64,000 nt of DNA from assembly GCA_036346395.1 (NCBI GenBank), contig CM070609.1, forward strand, positions 47,440,777 to 47,504,776. The letters run 5' to 3'. Shown in pieces: positions 43,333-55,780 of this stretch. The position numbers and the translations under genes are program-made. This DNA is from Hsuehochloa calcarea. Its lineage: Eukaryota > Streptophyta > Magnoliopsida > Poales > Poaceae. Numbering within the stretch: the first letter of the stretch is position 1; the number at the start of each line of letters is the position of its first letter. A model generated the notes under the pieces. The model worked only from the letters and a program-made list of their open reading frames with translations. It made no database searches and was not told where the DNA came from.

Positions 43333-45127
43333 TGAAGGACCGAAATGGCAACAGAGGGGGGGTGAATGGTGCCTAAAAATTAATACTCCCCTTCACTGTA
43401 TTTAAAAACGACCTACAAAGATCTCTCAAGATCTAAAGAAAGTAAATGAAGCAAGATCAAATAACAAAACAAGTTTCAGTCGTTTTTCCGAAATCGAAGT
43501 TCCGGCGAGATTGCGGAAGTTCCGCTTATGTAGTTCCGCGATGTATATCGCGAAGTTCCGCTTATGTACTTCACGCATAAAATCTAAGTCTGATTATCCC
43601 GATCAAGAATGTAACGCTCGGTTTTTGCCCAAAATCCAAACTACTTAATCTTGAATGCTCTTCTCGGTCAAGTTTTACAGACATCATCCTAAACACCATC
43701 TTGACCTTATGGAGAAGAATCGCAACCAAAGATTCAATAATCGAACCAAAAGCGGATTTCTTGAAGAAGGGCAAGAAAGACCAAAACCAATGATAAGCTT
43801 AGATTCTCGATTCTTAGAGCATGAAACTTTGAGGAAGTAATAGCAATACCAAAACGATTCTAGATATGAAGTTTCATGCTATCTCATAAAACGAATCAAA
43901 AGATATGCCAAAACCCTAGATATTCAACATGAACAGAGAGAGAGAGAGTTGCAAAATCAAATAATCGAAACCTCGATTTCATTTGATTGAAACATGGATT
44001 ACAGAGGTAACGCAAAGAGGAATGATTACAATAGGTTTCATTCATACTCTCCTCTCAACAAGCTCTCAAAAGCAAAACAAATCCTTTTCTAGAGCTAACC
44101 CTAATTTTCTCTCCAAAAGTCTAACCCTAACTGTGGTTCTCCCTATTTATAGCCTTTGCTAATGGGCCTCCAACCCATTAAGCCCGCTACACCCGAACGG
44201 AACCGCCTCCACTTTTGCCGCTGCGAAAAGACCCTTTCGCCCTTGCGCACCTTTCCGAAGCCTCCAGACACCTTGTTGTGCACGACTCGCAACCGCTTCA
44301 AGATTCACGCCGTCTTCGACACATCCCGACCGTTCGACCTCAACGCCTCCGCGCTTAGTCCGTCCACGTGTCTCGCCACGACTCCATCTTGATGCCCGCG
44401 TCAACATGCACAAAAACACATCACATAGCATTGCACAATATCATAGCATCAATATTTGTATAAGACTCAAACTCATACAAAATCAAAATCACAAAATAAT
44501 CTTCTCTCGACAGCTCGACACAATCGAAGTTCAAGATTTACTACGGCGGAAGTTCCGATTTCGAACATCCGCACTTGTCAGATTATCGGAAGTTCGCGCT
44601 CAACATCTGCGGTACTTCCGATATCCTAACAACCGACTTTCCGGATATTTAATTCCGATTTGGTAACTCGAGAGAACACTCAATGTCAAGATATCGACAC
44701 TCCGCTACCCCTTGTGCGGAAGTTCCGATTTCCTTCACCGAGACCAAAACCGGATAAAACGGAAGTTCCTATTTCCAACACCGGTAGTTCGATTTATCGA
44801 ACTTCCGCTCCATACATGGTAGGTAGTTCCGATTTCCGACTCACCGTAAACACCAAACCGAAAAACTCAACTCTCAATCTAATCAACACACTTGTCAAAT
44901 ACTCATCACTCGAGTGGAGGACCTCTCACATGGTCTCTCAATCTCCCCTTGATGAGTATATTGACAATTACAAAAAAGCATAAGATGAGTTTGAGATTAC
45001 AACAACCAAGGTCTAAACAAAAGTAGTTAAGCTCAAGACCAAGTTGACAAAAGAGAAAGACTTGAGATGAGATGAAAGAGCAATTTTCGCACAAAACTCA
45101 AGGCTTTTCTCCAGAAGGCTTTTTCTC
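43333..45127 (-). repeat. Element J 3' LTR (Sirevirus-like)
   Basis: On the minus strand the LTR would start TGTGAGAAAAAGCC right after a polypurine tract (45128-45150) and end near CGGTCCTTCA at 43333, after a C7 run in a CACC-C-rich word. Minus-strand TATAAATA is at 44151-44144. CGGAAGTTCCG-type near-palindromes are scattered at 43490-43570 and 44545-44850. Boundaries are inferred because the 5' LTR is outside. Confidence 0.6.
44545..44850. repeat. GGAAGTTCCG motif array in element J LTR
   Basis: At least seven copies or close variants of (C)GGAAGTTCCGATTT, in both directions, within 300 bp, and further copies at 43490-43570. The core CGGAA-G-TTCCG is an interrupted palindrome. Confidence 0.7.
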
Positions 45128-46690
45128 ACAAAAATTCTCCCCCTTTGGCAATAAAATCATCAATATGTAGAAAAGGGAGGAAAAGACTATATGATGTTCA
45201 TTTTAAGCATTAGGAGCCATGTAGATTATCCAAAATGATTATTAGAGAATTACACCAAGCCATAACACAGAAGAATGCTATCAAGATCATGACAATTGAT
45301 GTAGAGAATAGCTAAGACAGAAGATCCATAATCTGATTAATGATCCAATTCTTTAGCAAGTCAAATAAACCAAGATTGAAGTCTAGCGAAAGATATCCAA
45401 GGATGATACAAGCCATGTCAAATAATCTAAGTTGAACCAAGAAGACTCATATCAGCAGCTTTAGAGTGCTACCAGTTGAAGAAGGACTCATTTTATCCGT
45501 AACTTGGTCCTTTTAATGATAAGCAATTTTAGCACATTTTTTTTTTTTTTGAAAGCTCTTTATGGTTTTATCTTAGTAAAGCAAGCTCGACTAGGTGCCA
45601 TCCACAACCGCCTCCTAAGCTTCAACCAATTTTTCAAATCTTAGCCATGTGCTAGATCCCAAGCCTTATGCGACCACCCAAGCAATGACTTAAGGAGGTG
45701 ATCTTAGGTCATCCAAGGCTCCCCCGAGTTCATGCCTAGTGCAATGGCAAGCCGCCTCATGAGAAAGATTTGGTGAGATCGGTTTTTCGCACAAAGAGAT
45801 CATTTTTGCTTTTGAAGTTTTTAGACCAGTGATTAGAGATAAGTCATGTTTCTTAACAAACCGACATAGCTTACTCAAAAGTTCAAAAGAGATTCAGACT
45901 CAACTCACCTACTTGACATGGCGAAAATCATAAAAGGATAGTTTCAACTGACTAGTCTCAAGAGCTATCATGACAAGATTTTAATTCAAGTTTAGCATTT
46001 TTAAACACCTTAGCATGGCAAAGACTAAACTACACATAAAAAGTCATGATAGATCTAGCGGTTTAGCATAAATCATGGCAAGATGTAAAGCAGTGAAAAC
46101 ATATCATAAGGGATAATAAACAAGGCTCCATTTGATTATAATGCAATGCGGAATGAAATGCACAAAAATCCGATTCCCTTCGAATGAGATGCATCTTTTA
46201 ATTGAAGTTGAGTTATGACAAAATTAAGAGTATGGAATAACCAAGAATAACTCCCCGAACCAAAGGAACAAAAACGAGAATCGATAAGTAAACCGTAAAA
46301 GGGTCCTTTAGAGCATAGAAAAGATATAGAGAAAACTATCGCCAGACATGGTTCTTATCTACCCCATATGATTCTAGGACTATCACCGATCTACACATAC
46401 ACTAAGGAGCAAACATCGCCCCTGTCTACCCAAGGGTGGCCCGACCCTCGCTAGAACCTATAAGAAGTGAGTAAGCTCTACTTAGAGAAGGAAGAGACGA
46501 CTAATAAGCAAGATCCTAGAAGCACAAGACAAGAAGTAGCAATCAAAGCAATTTGGCAAGAGAACCACTCTAACCTATGCCGAAGGACTTCACCCAAAAA
46601 TGAAACGAGAAGGAGTAATAGTATATTATAATATAATATAATATAATATAATAGTAGCACAAAACTCCCCTCACAAAGAATCGTAAGGAC
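45128..46690 (-). other. Element J polypurine tract and 3' spacer
   Basis: On the minus strand GCCAAAGGGGGAGAA (45141-45155) precedes the LTR. The 1.5 kb between RNase H and this tract has no coherent frame; some Sireviruses carry an env-like ORF here, but I see none. A poly-T run lies at 45539-45550 and a TAATA-type microsatellite at 46621-46656. The 62-residue frame at 45690-45878 is not convincing. Confidence 0.6.
46621..46656. repeat. Pentanucleotide microsatellite (ATAAT)n
   Basis: About seven AATAT units in tandem with flanking TATTATA. Confidence 0.85.
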
Positions 46691-47330
46691 AAACCACCCC
46701 AAGCTCTCCCGCAGAAATAAAACCGAGAGTCGCCCAGAGGCTTAGTGAAGATATCGCCAGCCGGTGCTCACTCTCCACAAACCGGAGCACAATGTCACCC
46801 TTCTCTACATGGTCTCAAGAAAGTGATATCGATATCAATATGCTTGGTCCGAGAATGTTGCACTTTGGGTTCTTGGCAATGCAAATCGCAGACGTGTTAT
46901 CACGTAAGAGTGGAACGCAATGATAGATAGCCCGAAATCCTGCAGGTCGAGACCATCCAAAGCACTTGACTACAAAGAATCGGTGCAAAGAACGCATGCT
47001 CGGCCTCTGCAGTGGACTGCGCAACACCGGATTGCTTCCTCGACGACCAGGAGACGAGAGAAGTGCCAATGAATTGGCAAGTGCCAGAAGTGCTCTTCCT
47101 ATCTATCCTACAACCAACAAAGTCTCAGACGGAGAAGGCTCTAAGAGATAGACAAGAAGAGGAAGAGTACCGATGCCATAGTCAATGGTAGCTCAAGGTA
47201 CCGAAGATGCGCTTCACCGCCGACGGTGAGATACGCGAGGAGAAGCTCAAACCGAGCACAAAGACACACGTAAAAGTGTATGTCCGGTCTCGAGGCCGTG
47301 AGGTACAAGAGAGAGCCAATCATGCTCCCA
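46691..47330 (-). pseudogene. Element J: copia RNase H, frameshifted
   Basis: Minus strand: MIGSLLYLTASRPDIHFYVC at 47323 (RT/RNase H junction, the GSLLYL-RPDI hallmark), then fragments of the RNase H end: EAEH-like sequence near 46990, and DNTSAICIAKNPKC in frame 47069-46815 (the last Asp region). Frames switch several times. Confidence 0.88.
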
Positions 47331-48100
47331 AATCCTTTTGGTCAATGTGTTCGCCATCTTCATCGGATCCAGAGCACCAGTAGATGCCATTGGAGTTGAT
47401 ACTAGCTTTCCATCATTCATGTCGAAACGCTTCAGAGGTCTCGAGTGTATTTGCCTTGATGAAGAAAGGTACCTCCCGAGTCATTTGATTTGGAAGCCAA
47501 GGAAGAAGCTCAACTCGCCCATCATGCTCATTTCAAACTCCGAGCTCATGACATCGGAAAAGCGGGAAGCGAGAGCATGCGAGGAGCCGCCAAAGATAAT
47601 GTCATCCACGTAGATCCGGACGAAAGCGTAAGATCGGTGCCAAGACGGCGGATGAACAAGGTTTTGTCAATTTTACCCATCTCAAAACCATGGCTCACAG
47701 ATAGGACTTAAGCCTTTCATACCAAGCTCGGGAGCTCGCTTGAGTCCATACAAAGCTTTGGAAAGCTGTAGACATGGTTAGGGTATTTGGGGTTCTCGAA
47801 ACCAGAGGTCAGTCTCACATAGACTTCTTCCTCAATAAGGCCATTGAGGAAGGCACTCTTGACATCCATCTGGTAAAGCTTGAAACCCTTAGAAGTCGCA
47901 AAGGCAAGCGAGATTCTAATGGCTTCAAGTCTAGCTACAGGGCAAAAGTCTCTTCAAATCTAGACCTCAACTTGAGAGTACCCACGAGCTACAAACCTAG
48001 CCTTGTTTCAATGACTAACCCATCTTCACTTTGCTTGTTCTTGAACACCCATTTGGTCCCAATGATATTGTGACCTTGAGGGGCTCAACAAGGGACCGAC
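47331..48100 (-). pseudogene. Element J: copia reverse transcriptase, frameshifted
   Basis: On the minus strand the catalytic box YVDDIIFGGSSHA is read at about 47612-47575, intact. Upstream, KSAFLNG-like and EEVYVRQTSGFENP-like sequence appears at about 47870-47790, as in copia RVT_2. Numerous one-base indels break the frame, so no long ORF remains. Confidence 0.88.
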
Positions 48101-49660
48101 CTTGTTCCTTTCAAAGTTTTCCAATTCCTCGTGCATGGCGTTAGTCCATGACTCATCGAAAGAGCATGACAAACGCCTTTGGGCTCAAACGAGGCAACAA
48201 AGGCGAATGGAGACAGAATAGAGACATGCCGTTTTGAACGAGTGACTCGCTCAAAGAGATCTCCAATTATCCGCTCAAGGATGGTCCTTTGAATGTGTCT
48301 TGGAGGTCCAGGTGAGATGAAGAAGTGGCCTCTACCTCATGATCGATGAGATAGGAACAGAGCCACTAGCTTCGAAGAAGCGTAGGTAGGGGCGATCTCC
48401 TCGAGGTGCGGTGGAAGAAGGCACCTCAAGAGGAGGAGGAAGAAGCTGGATCGTAGACAACCTTCATCTCCGTCTTCCTCTTCGCCCACAAAGATGGACT
48501 CGCATCGCTCTAAAGAACTCGAGATATCGTGCCTAGTCCCTGACCGCCTCATCGAAGGTCACCTCACTGTGTCTCTAACAATTTACTAGACTCGCAGCCT
48601 GCACTCTATAGGCACGAGAAGAAGTCGAGTAACCCGTAAAGATCCCATCACAAGATCGTGACTCGAACTTATCTAGGTTCCCGGACTTGTAATAAAACAC
48701 TTGCAACCAAACACACGAAAATGCGAGACGCTGGTTTTCGCCATATCTCAACTCATAAGAAGTGCGATGCAAGAGTGCCCAAGAAAACTCATAGAAACAT
48801 GACAAGCAAGAGCAATTGCCTCACCAAAACTTCCTAGGTGTAGAGTACTCATCAAGCATCGTCCCGCCATCTCGACCAAGGTACGGTTCTTCCTCTCCAC
48901 AACGCCATTTTGTTGGGGGCGATGGAGACGAGAACCGGTGCTCTACACTGCCTCACCACAAAACTCTCAAAGTAGGAATTTTGAACTCGGTGCCATTATC
49001 GGCGCGAATTGCTCGTAATGCACCGGGAGCTCAACAGAAAGCCTACTAAAAGACCACGAAAAGAGTAAACGCCTCATCCTTCGAGGCTAAGAAAATACCC
49101 AAGAATACCTCGAGAAGTCATCGACCACGACAAGTACGCACTCACTTCCTCCCATCGATCGCACTCTAGCCGGTCCCATCGTGTCCATATGGAGCGATTG
49201 ACACCGTGCATCCGTCATAGTCATCAGAATCGAGGATGTGAAGCGGCAACCATTTTGCCGCGCGGCAAGGAGCACAAACAAGATCCTTGACCATTTTGAG
49301 TTTTGGCAAACCACGAATGAGATCGTGGCCGCTAACTCGGTCGATGATCAAATCCTATATGACCAAGTCTCCTATGCCGTAAAGTCAAATCACGGATTCG
49401 AAGCAATTAAACATCGGAGAGGATCACCGGAAGATCGGAAAAATCAGCACGAAAGATCCTCCCATATCGAGAAATCCCGCAAACTAGACTACCCAAGAAT
49501 CAAGAATTTTGCAATTGTTTTTCTTAAAGCTCACCTCGAAACCGCATCGGTAAGTCGAGAGACCAAAGCGATTATACCGCAGCTTACTTACTAAGGCAAC
49601 ATCTTTTAAAATAAAAGAATCATTAATGCTCACAAGATACCTTTAGCGATGACGCGCCTA
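48101..49660 (-). pseudogene. Element J: copia integrase, frameshifted
   Basis: Minus strand, from high to low: a GLPKLKMVKDLVCAPCRAAK zinc end (49351 frame), HMDTMGPARVRSMGGS and CVLVVVDDFSRYSWVF (first Asp region, 49200-49090), PQQNGVVERKNRTL at about 48925-48880 (Glu), and YKSGNLDKFESRSCDGIFTG at 48700-48640. The order and motifs fit a Sirevirus (Opie/SIRE-like) integrase. Small deletions are frequent across the region. Confidence 0.9.
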
Positions 49661-49900
49661 AATGAAGCATCTCGAAGGTGATCGTCTCATCACCGAGCAC
49701 GGGCTAGGGAAGAAAACCAACGAGAATCTCCGGTCATATGACGTGAACAACCGAGTCTACAATCCGCACCTTTCCTTCCCGGCCCGCGACCTCGAGTCAA
49801 ACAGAGTAAAGTCTCGAAGATCGGGTGAATCAACGAGGATTTTGGCACCCAATACCGAGTAACACGGCGAATGATGAAGTAGTCAAGCAAGACCGACCTC
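49661..49900 (-). pseudogene. Element J: aspartic protease with active-site frameshift
   Basis: The frame 49890-49690 reads DCRLGCSRHMTGDSRWFSSL. In the neighbouring frame the Asp-Ser of the active site is read just before it, so the D-S-G-C-S-R-H-M-T-G motif typical of Sireviruses is split by loss of one G near 49769. Inactive. Confidence 0.85.
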
Positions 49901-52206
49901 TATCTACCCTACGCTCTCGTCACTCAACAAGTCAAAAGATCTCACTGTTCTTTGGATCCGATCGCTATGGGAGAGCGAGTCGAAGTGCCAAGAATATGTC
50001 GATCTTGCCGCAGTAGCTATCTCGAAAGGAAAACGAGATCTACCCTCGTGACGGCGGGAGTTACGACCAAAGGGAGCATGAGGATGAAAATCGAAAACTC
50101 GGAAAAACCAAGTCCTCGATGTTGCCCAAAATCATCGATGGAACAAATCTAGACCTCGTGTTGGTCTTAGGTGCACTCAAGATCCGGGTCGACCTCGAAT
50201 GTGCCTAAGAGACTCAACACGGTCTCTACGCGCGATCTTGGCGCGCTCAAGCAATGATCAACTAAATGTCCATCTTTACGATGAAGGTGCAATGATACTT
50301 CGCCTTCGAGGGGTCAAGCCGCAGTGGAATCACCTTGTCGTCGAAATCCTTTGAACAAAACCCACGACTTAAAATTGACTTTCTCGATCCCCGGCTTAGT
50401 TTTGATCACACCGTGCTATGGTTTTGAGCACGACGGTGGATGCTTCCTCATATCCTCACGGATATCATATCCTAGACCCCGATTAAATCTGCAAATTTTA
50501 GATTTGTCTAGAATGAGATTGAGCTTCTTCTTGCCTCCTACAAACCTCTCGAGAGTGTTCATAAGATACCGACACTCCTAAAGAGAGAGGTGCAAGAAGA
50601 GCAGGGGAAGAAGGGACAAGAGAAGGTAAGGGAGCGTAAGAAGAACCAACAACAGAGGAAAGATTGGCTTGTGCACGCACAAATGACTTTGGGGGACAAT
50701 CCATCGCTAGCAGATTGGTTCACGCTGCTAGGCGCCTCTACCAAACCCTTAGACTTCTTCCCAAAGACACACAATACAAGCAGATGATTGTGTTCTAGAA
50801 GGTCCTTAGTTAGCTTCACACATTTTTCATCCAAGGCAACCAAATCACATTTTAGTTTATTACAATGATTGCATGGTGAGCTAACAAGGTCCTTAGAAGC
50901 ATCTTGAGCCAATTTGTTATCGTGATCAATCATTTCTTGAAACCGCTTAGATCTGATTCTAGTTCAGCAGATTAACTTAGGACAGCTTTAAACAAGAAAC
51001 AATAGGCTCTAGTAGCGCAACTTGAAATTCAAGAATTTTGTGATCCGCCTTTTAGGTTCATCTTGAGATTATTACAATTTTCACAAGTTTCAGCAGATCA
51101 AGCAACATGGTATAAAGACCTCTAAACGAATTGTCCTTAACCTCACATGAGGTGCAAGCAAGAGCCTCAACAAGAGTGGATGAAGGAGGTGCTACCCTAC
51201 TCATCTCTAATTCAGAAGAAGGCTAATGTTCTCTACCTTAATCATGTCAAGTTCAGAGGACACACTATCATGTAAGGTCCTTAGTTTATCCATATCATCA
51301 ATCAAAGCACAAAGATGTGTCACATTCATCACGGAGGGAGCGGATGTAAGTAAAGTAAGCTCCGTGATAGTCTAGCTACTTCCTTCTCCAACCCAAAGAC
51401 ACTTAGCCCTAGACTTAGCATGGAATCTACCTAGCTTAAGAAAAGCATCATTGTTGGTCATAAGTGGGACTAACCTCATCGAGTCGGAGTACACTCATTG
51501 TCGCTCGATTCGCCCGAGGGCCATGAAGCACATGCCGAGAAGTTGCCGCGTCCTGGGATCATGATCGCCCTTCCCATCATCGTTACTCCACCCCTCCACC
51601 TCGTTGGTGTCCGGTTAAATCGAGGCGGTGAGGACGCTGATGGAATGCCTTCTTTGCCTTCCCAAAGTTGCGGAACTTCTTCTTGCCTTGATCAGTGCCG
51701 AGGGCTTCGTGTTGCGGTTCTTGTCGATGTAGTCGTTCTTGCTTGGACCGCCATAGTCACCTTTGCCCTTCCCAAGCTTGGGACAGCGGTTTGCTCGGAT
51801 GTGGTTGGGGCCACCACACTCAAACAAATCACAGACCTCCTCTTTACCATCCCTCCTCCTCTTGTAAGCATGGGAAAACTTCCGAGCTAGGAGGGCTAGC
51901 TGCTCATCCTCAAGTCGCTCTAAGCGATCATCGCTATGTCACGAGAGCAGCGCTAGGAGAACCCACGACGACTCGTAAGAAGATCCGAAGTGGGATCGGT
52001 GACTAAAGCCATCGATCGTGACTTCGACCTTCGAGAGACAATGTCAATCTCGTGAGTCTTGAGACGCGAGTAAAGCGCATCAAGAGTCGTGGTCGAGAGG
52101 TCCGTGCTATCTTTGATGGTAGTCACTTTCATCTCCCAAACACGAAGATCAAGTGCGAAAGCATCTGTCGAGCGCTATCCGAGTCGGGTATGTAAGACCG
52201 ACCGCC
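49901..52206 (-). pseudogene. Element J: gag with zinc knuckle, cut by assembly gap
   Basis: Minus strand frame 51827-51615 carries FECGGPNHIRANRCPKLGKG, a zinc knuckle of Sirevirus gag with one extra residue, then GDYGGPSKNDYIDKN. Near 52135-52010 the reverse strand reads WEMKVTTIKDSTDLSTTTLD and LKTHEIDIVSRR, the gag core. The stretch 50160-51480 is a Lys/Glu/Ser-rich spacer with no clear domain, in several frames. The N-terminus, PBS and 5' LTR are lost at the N run. Confidence 0.8.
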
Positions 52207-52306
52207 NNNNNNNNNNNNNNNNNNNNNNNNNNNNNNNNNNNNNNNNNNNNNNNNNNNNNNNNNNNNNNNNNNNNNNNNNNNNNNNNNNNNNNNNNNNNNN
52301 NNNNNN
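52207..52306. other. Assembly gap (100 N)
   Basis: Exactly 100 N, a conventional placeholder for a gap of unknown size. Element J gag is cut on the left and element K protease region on the right. Confidence 0.99.
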
Positions 52307-54171
52307 AGCCCCTATCCACTCGCAAGCGCCTTTGAGTGTCACTCGTCCTCGGACTCCTCGGGTTTTGCTCGTCTGGCTCTTACTTCTCAGCAGTCTTCCT
52401 CGCCTCCGCCTCTTCTCTCGTCAGGTATCTTGTCTCGTGGATCTTGGACCCTGGTGCTTCCTTTCACGTGACACCAAACTCTACCGACCTCACTTCTGTG
52501 AGTCCCACAACTTTTCTTTCCACTGTTCAGACTGCAGATGGTACCTCTTTCTGTTGCAGGTTGAGGCACCATTTCCACTTCTTTTCATGTTCCTGAAGTC
52601 TCTTATGTTACTTAGCTTACTATGCAATTTTATGTTGGTGGGTCGATCACCGATCACGATCGTCAGATTGTTCTTTAGTATGACTCTTGTTGTGTCCAAG
52701 ATCGCCGTGACGGAGACTCGCTTTGCATCGCCCTTGGCACCGTGATTTGTAGCGTCTTTGGGAGCTCAATCACATGCATCTCTCTTCACCGTTTCCACCA
52801 AACCACCACTACCCACGCTCGATTTTGCTGCATGCTCTACTACTTCCTTTGCTCACTGGCACCATCGTTTGGTTCATCTCTACGGATCGCGTCTATAGTC
52901 ACTAGTAGGTCGTGGTGTTCTTGGGTCTGTTTCTGGGGACAACTCTTTATATTATGTGGCTTACAAGCTTTGGCAAGCAGCTGTAGTTTCCCTATCACTC
53001 CAGTGATTCTATTTCTACTCGTCCTTTTGATCTTGTTCACTTCGATGTTTGGGGTCCGACTCCCTTCGTTTCGAAAGGGTGTCATCGATACTATGTGATC
53101 TTTATTGATGATTATTCTCATCATACTTGGATCTACTTCATGTCCTCGCATTCAGGTTATCTCTATTTACTAGATGTTCGCCACCATGGTTCGTGACTCG
53201 CTTGATTTTGCCATTCATGTGTTTCATGCCGCTCTACGACAAGTACCTATCCGCCGCTTTGTGTTGCTTTCTCACGAAAGGTGGTACTCTTCCCAAAGAT
53301 TTATCTTGTTGCTCACGCTTAGAACGTGTCTCCGAGCGTAAGCATCGCCACTTGCTTGAGATAGCTTGTGCTCTCATGCTTGCCTCTTCTGCTCCATCTC
53401 ACTTCTAGGCCGAGGTCGTCTCCACCGCCGCTTTTCTCATTAACATGCGCCTTCCACTGCTTCTTCAAGGTTCTACTCGCCTACCGCCGAGCTCTAGAGT
53501 ACAATCACCTTTGTAGTTTTTGCATGTCTGCTTCATCCTTTTCCACCTCGTGAGCGCATCGTCGATCGCTTTCACGCTTGAGTGTGTTTTTCTTGGCTAC
53601 GCCTTGAGCATAAGGATTATCGCTACACGAACACTCGTTGCTCGTAGGATGAGGATCTCTCAGGATGTCACTTTCGATGAGTCCGAACCTTACTATCCTT
53701 GTTCCCCTACTATTAGCTTAGATTCTCTTGTTGAGTCGATCTCCTTTCTGACTTTTCCTGACTCGACTTTTCACTACTATTTCGCTTCATCCTCCACCTT
53801 CGCTTCCTTATCCTCCCGGCTCCACATGTTCTCTCCACCGAGGTTTCTTCCCGCTCTTTTATCGAGATTCCACCCTTTCCTTGCACTACTCTCGCTAGTC
53901 CTCGCCTATTCCTTCGCTTGAGCCTCCATCTTTGCGAGCCTCGTCCCCTCCACTTCTTCTTCTCCATCCTTGCTAGGTCCTGTTTCGCCTTCTCATAGAT
54001 ACGATTTTCGTGATCGTCACACTGTCAGGCCTCGAGCACTACTGACTTTGCACTGGCCGCTCTTTGAGCCCACGCCACCGTGAGGTCGCTGCCATCCCGA
54101 GTGGCACTCAAATGTCCGAGGATATTGTCGCTTTGGAACGTGCCGCACTTGGGATCTTGTGTCCTTACTTG
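52307..54171 (+). pseudogene. Element K: copia protease and integrase (left part)
   Basis: WILDPGASFHVTPNSTDLTS near 52440 is the copia protease loop, with D-P-G in place of D-S/T-G. Then come FDVWGPTPFVSKGCHRYYVI and IDDYSHHTWIYFM (first Asp, 53040-53140), and a GYALSIRIIATRT-like C-terminal segment near 53600-53640. The last ~200 bases before 54171 read ERAGTWDLV-like sequence at the start of RT. Many stops. Gag and the 5' LTR are lost in the gap. Element L is inserted at 54171. Confidence 0.88.
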
Positions 54172-54340
54172 TGTTAAGAGTATTGTATATTGTATATTCT
54201 ACATTTCTCTCTTTCTCCGTTTGGCCCATGTGGCCCTTGTAGCCCATGAGGCCCATATATCTTTGTATATATATATCTCCTTCATTAATGAATAAGATGA
54301 ATAGTTGTGAATAGCAAACCCTAGATTTCAATGTTTAACA
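54172..54340 (+). repeat. Element L 5' LTR
   Basis: TGTTAAGAGTATTG to AATGTTTAACA, with TATATATATATC as TATA region at about 54257. PBS TGGTATCGAGCC follows at 54341-54352. Confidence 0.94.
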
Positions 54341-54352
54341 TGGTATCGAGCC

Positions 54353-55033
54353 TCAAACCCTAGTTTATCCAAAACCCTAACCCTATCGATTTGTGGCCGC
54401 TTCTCCATCCGCCAGATTCTGCTACACGCCGCACAGATCCGTCCGCGCTGGAGGTCGACTACTTTGAGACGACGCATGGAGACGACGCCGCCGCTCGCCT
54501 CTTCTCTCCATCTTGTCTTCACCGCCGCCTCGCCGACTCCATCTTCCCGCTGCCAAGGTCGAGGTCGATCTCAAGGCCGCCTCGCGATCCGTCGCGCACG
54601 GAGGTCGAGGTCGCCGGATCCGCTGGTCTTCTTCACCGGAGGCCTCGCTTTCACCGCTCGGATTATTCCTTCCATCCGCCAAGATCTGCGCCGCACCTCG
54701 CAGATCCTCCTCGCTCGACGTCTTCTACTCGTGGATTCGCGCAGCCTTGAGGTCACGCCGAGACGACGCCGCCACGCTCGAGACGACGCGCCTTGAGGTC
54801 ACGCACGGACCCGCCGCTTAGTCTCGGCCTTTGCAAGACGACACCGCCGTACCACGCCGACCTCCTCCTCAACACTAGTGCTTGCTCAAGCACCACTCTT
54901 GCTCTACTTCCTTCATGTGCTTGGTACTGCTATTGTTTCTTTGTGTGATTAGATGGTCTCAAACTTGGTAATCGCTATTGACTGGCTTTGTGTGATTAGT
55001 ACTACTGTTGATCTGCTACTATTGCTACTGTGA
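54353..55033 (+). other. Element L leader
   Basis: GC-rich leader between PBS and gag. Overlapping Arg/Ser-rich frames on both strands (54391-54821) are composition artefacts in my reading; no domain is seen. Confidence 0.6.
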
Positions 55034-55780
55034 TTGGTATTGTTGTGTGGTATGGCTAAGTCCGACTCGATGTTTGGGGGCAGTTCATCTCTAGTATTTA
55101 CAGATATCAAGCTTGATGGGTTGAATTACCGAGCATGGGCTTTCTCAGTCAAGACTACTCTTAGGGGTTATGGTTTGGCCTCTCATCTGACTGATGATCC
55201 TCCTGATCCAAAGACCGTTGATGCTGAGAAATTAAAGGCTTGGCATAAAGAAGATGATCGTGTCATGACCGGCATTGTGCTGAGTGTTGATGTTTCTCTG
55301 CGGATGAGTCTTGAGTATCATACTTCAGCCAAGCAAATGTGGACATACTTTGAGAAGAGATATGTTCAGTCCAGTGGTGCTCTTCGCTTCACATTGCTCA
55401 AGAACATTCATAGTCTTCAGCAGCAACCTGATCAGTCAGTGGAGGAGTATTACAGTGCTTTCACTCACATCACCGGTCCTCTAGAGTCTATGACACGAAG
55501 GTCTTTGTTACTGTCGATCTTGTGCCGCTAAAGATGAGTATGCTCGGCGAGACGCTCATGTATCGATTTGTGATGGGGCTTGATCGGAGTTTGAGCCCTG
55601 TTCGTACTCGATTGCTCAACTATCCCGCTCCACCGACTTTGGATTGGCGCTCTCTAGTCCGATTGCAGAGGAGACGCGTCTTCATTCTCTTATGCCTGTC
55701 TCGGGACCCTCACCACATCTTCATTACGAGTCTCTCACGGTGATGCGGATCTACCGAGCGACACCCCTGAGTGTTGGTTT
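55034..55780 (+). pseudogene. Element L: copia gag, frameshifted
   Basis: The 165-residue frame 55034-55531 reads FTDIKLDGLNYRAWAFSVKT (L-x-G-x-NY-x-W motif), VLSVDVSLRMSLEYHTSAKQ, MWTYFEKRYVQSSGALRF and SLQQQPDQSVEEYYSAFTHI, the UBN2 gag pattern. It continues in another frame from 55531 (MYRFVMGLDRSLSPVRTRLL). Start ATG 55034 or, more typical of the family, Met 55052 (MAKSDSMFGG). The zinc knuckle is not clear. Confidence 0.9.

Noticed and set aside
45690..45878. Minus-strand 62-residue frame as a Sirevirus env-like protein
   Set aside because: Too short, no signal peptide or membrane segment, and no continuation in other frames.
47338..48073. Plus-strand frames of 91, 73 and 99 residues over element J
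   Set aside because: The minus strand reads RT with the YVDD box here; the plus frames are shadows.
54391..54821. Four overlapping Arg-rich frames that look like a dense coding cluster
   Set aside because: GC-rich leader of element L between PBS and gag. High GC lowers stop frequency in all frames.
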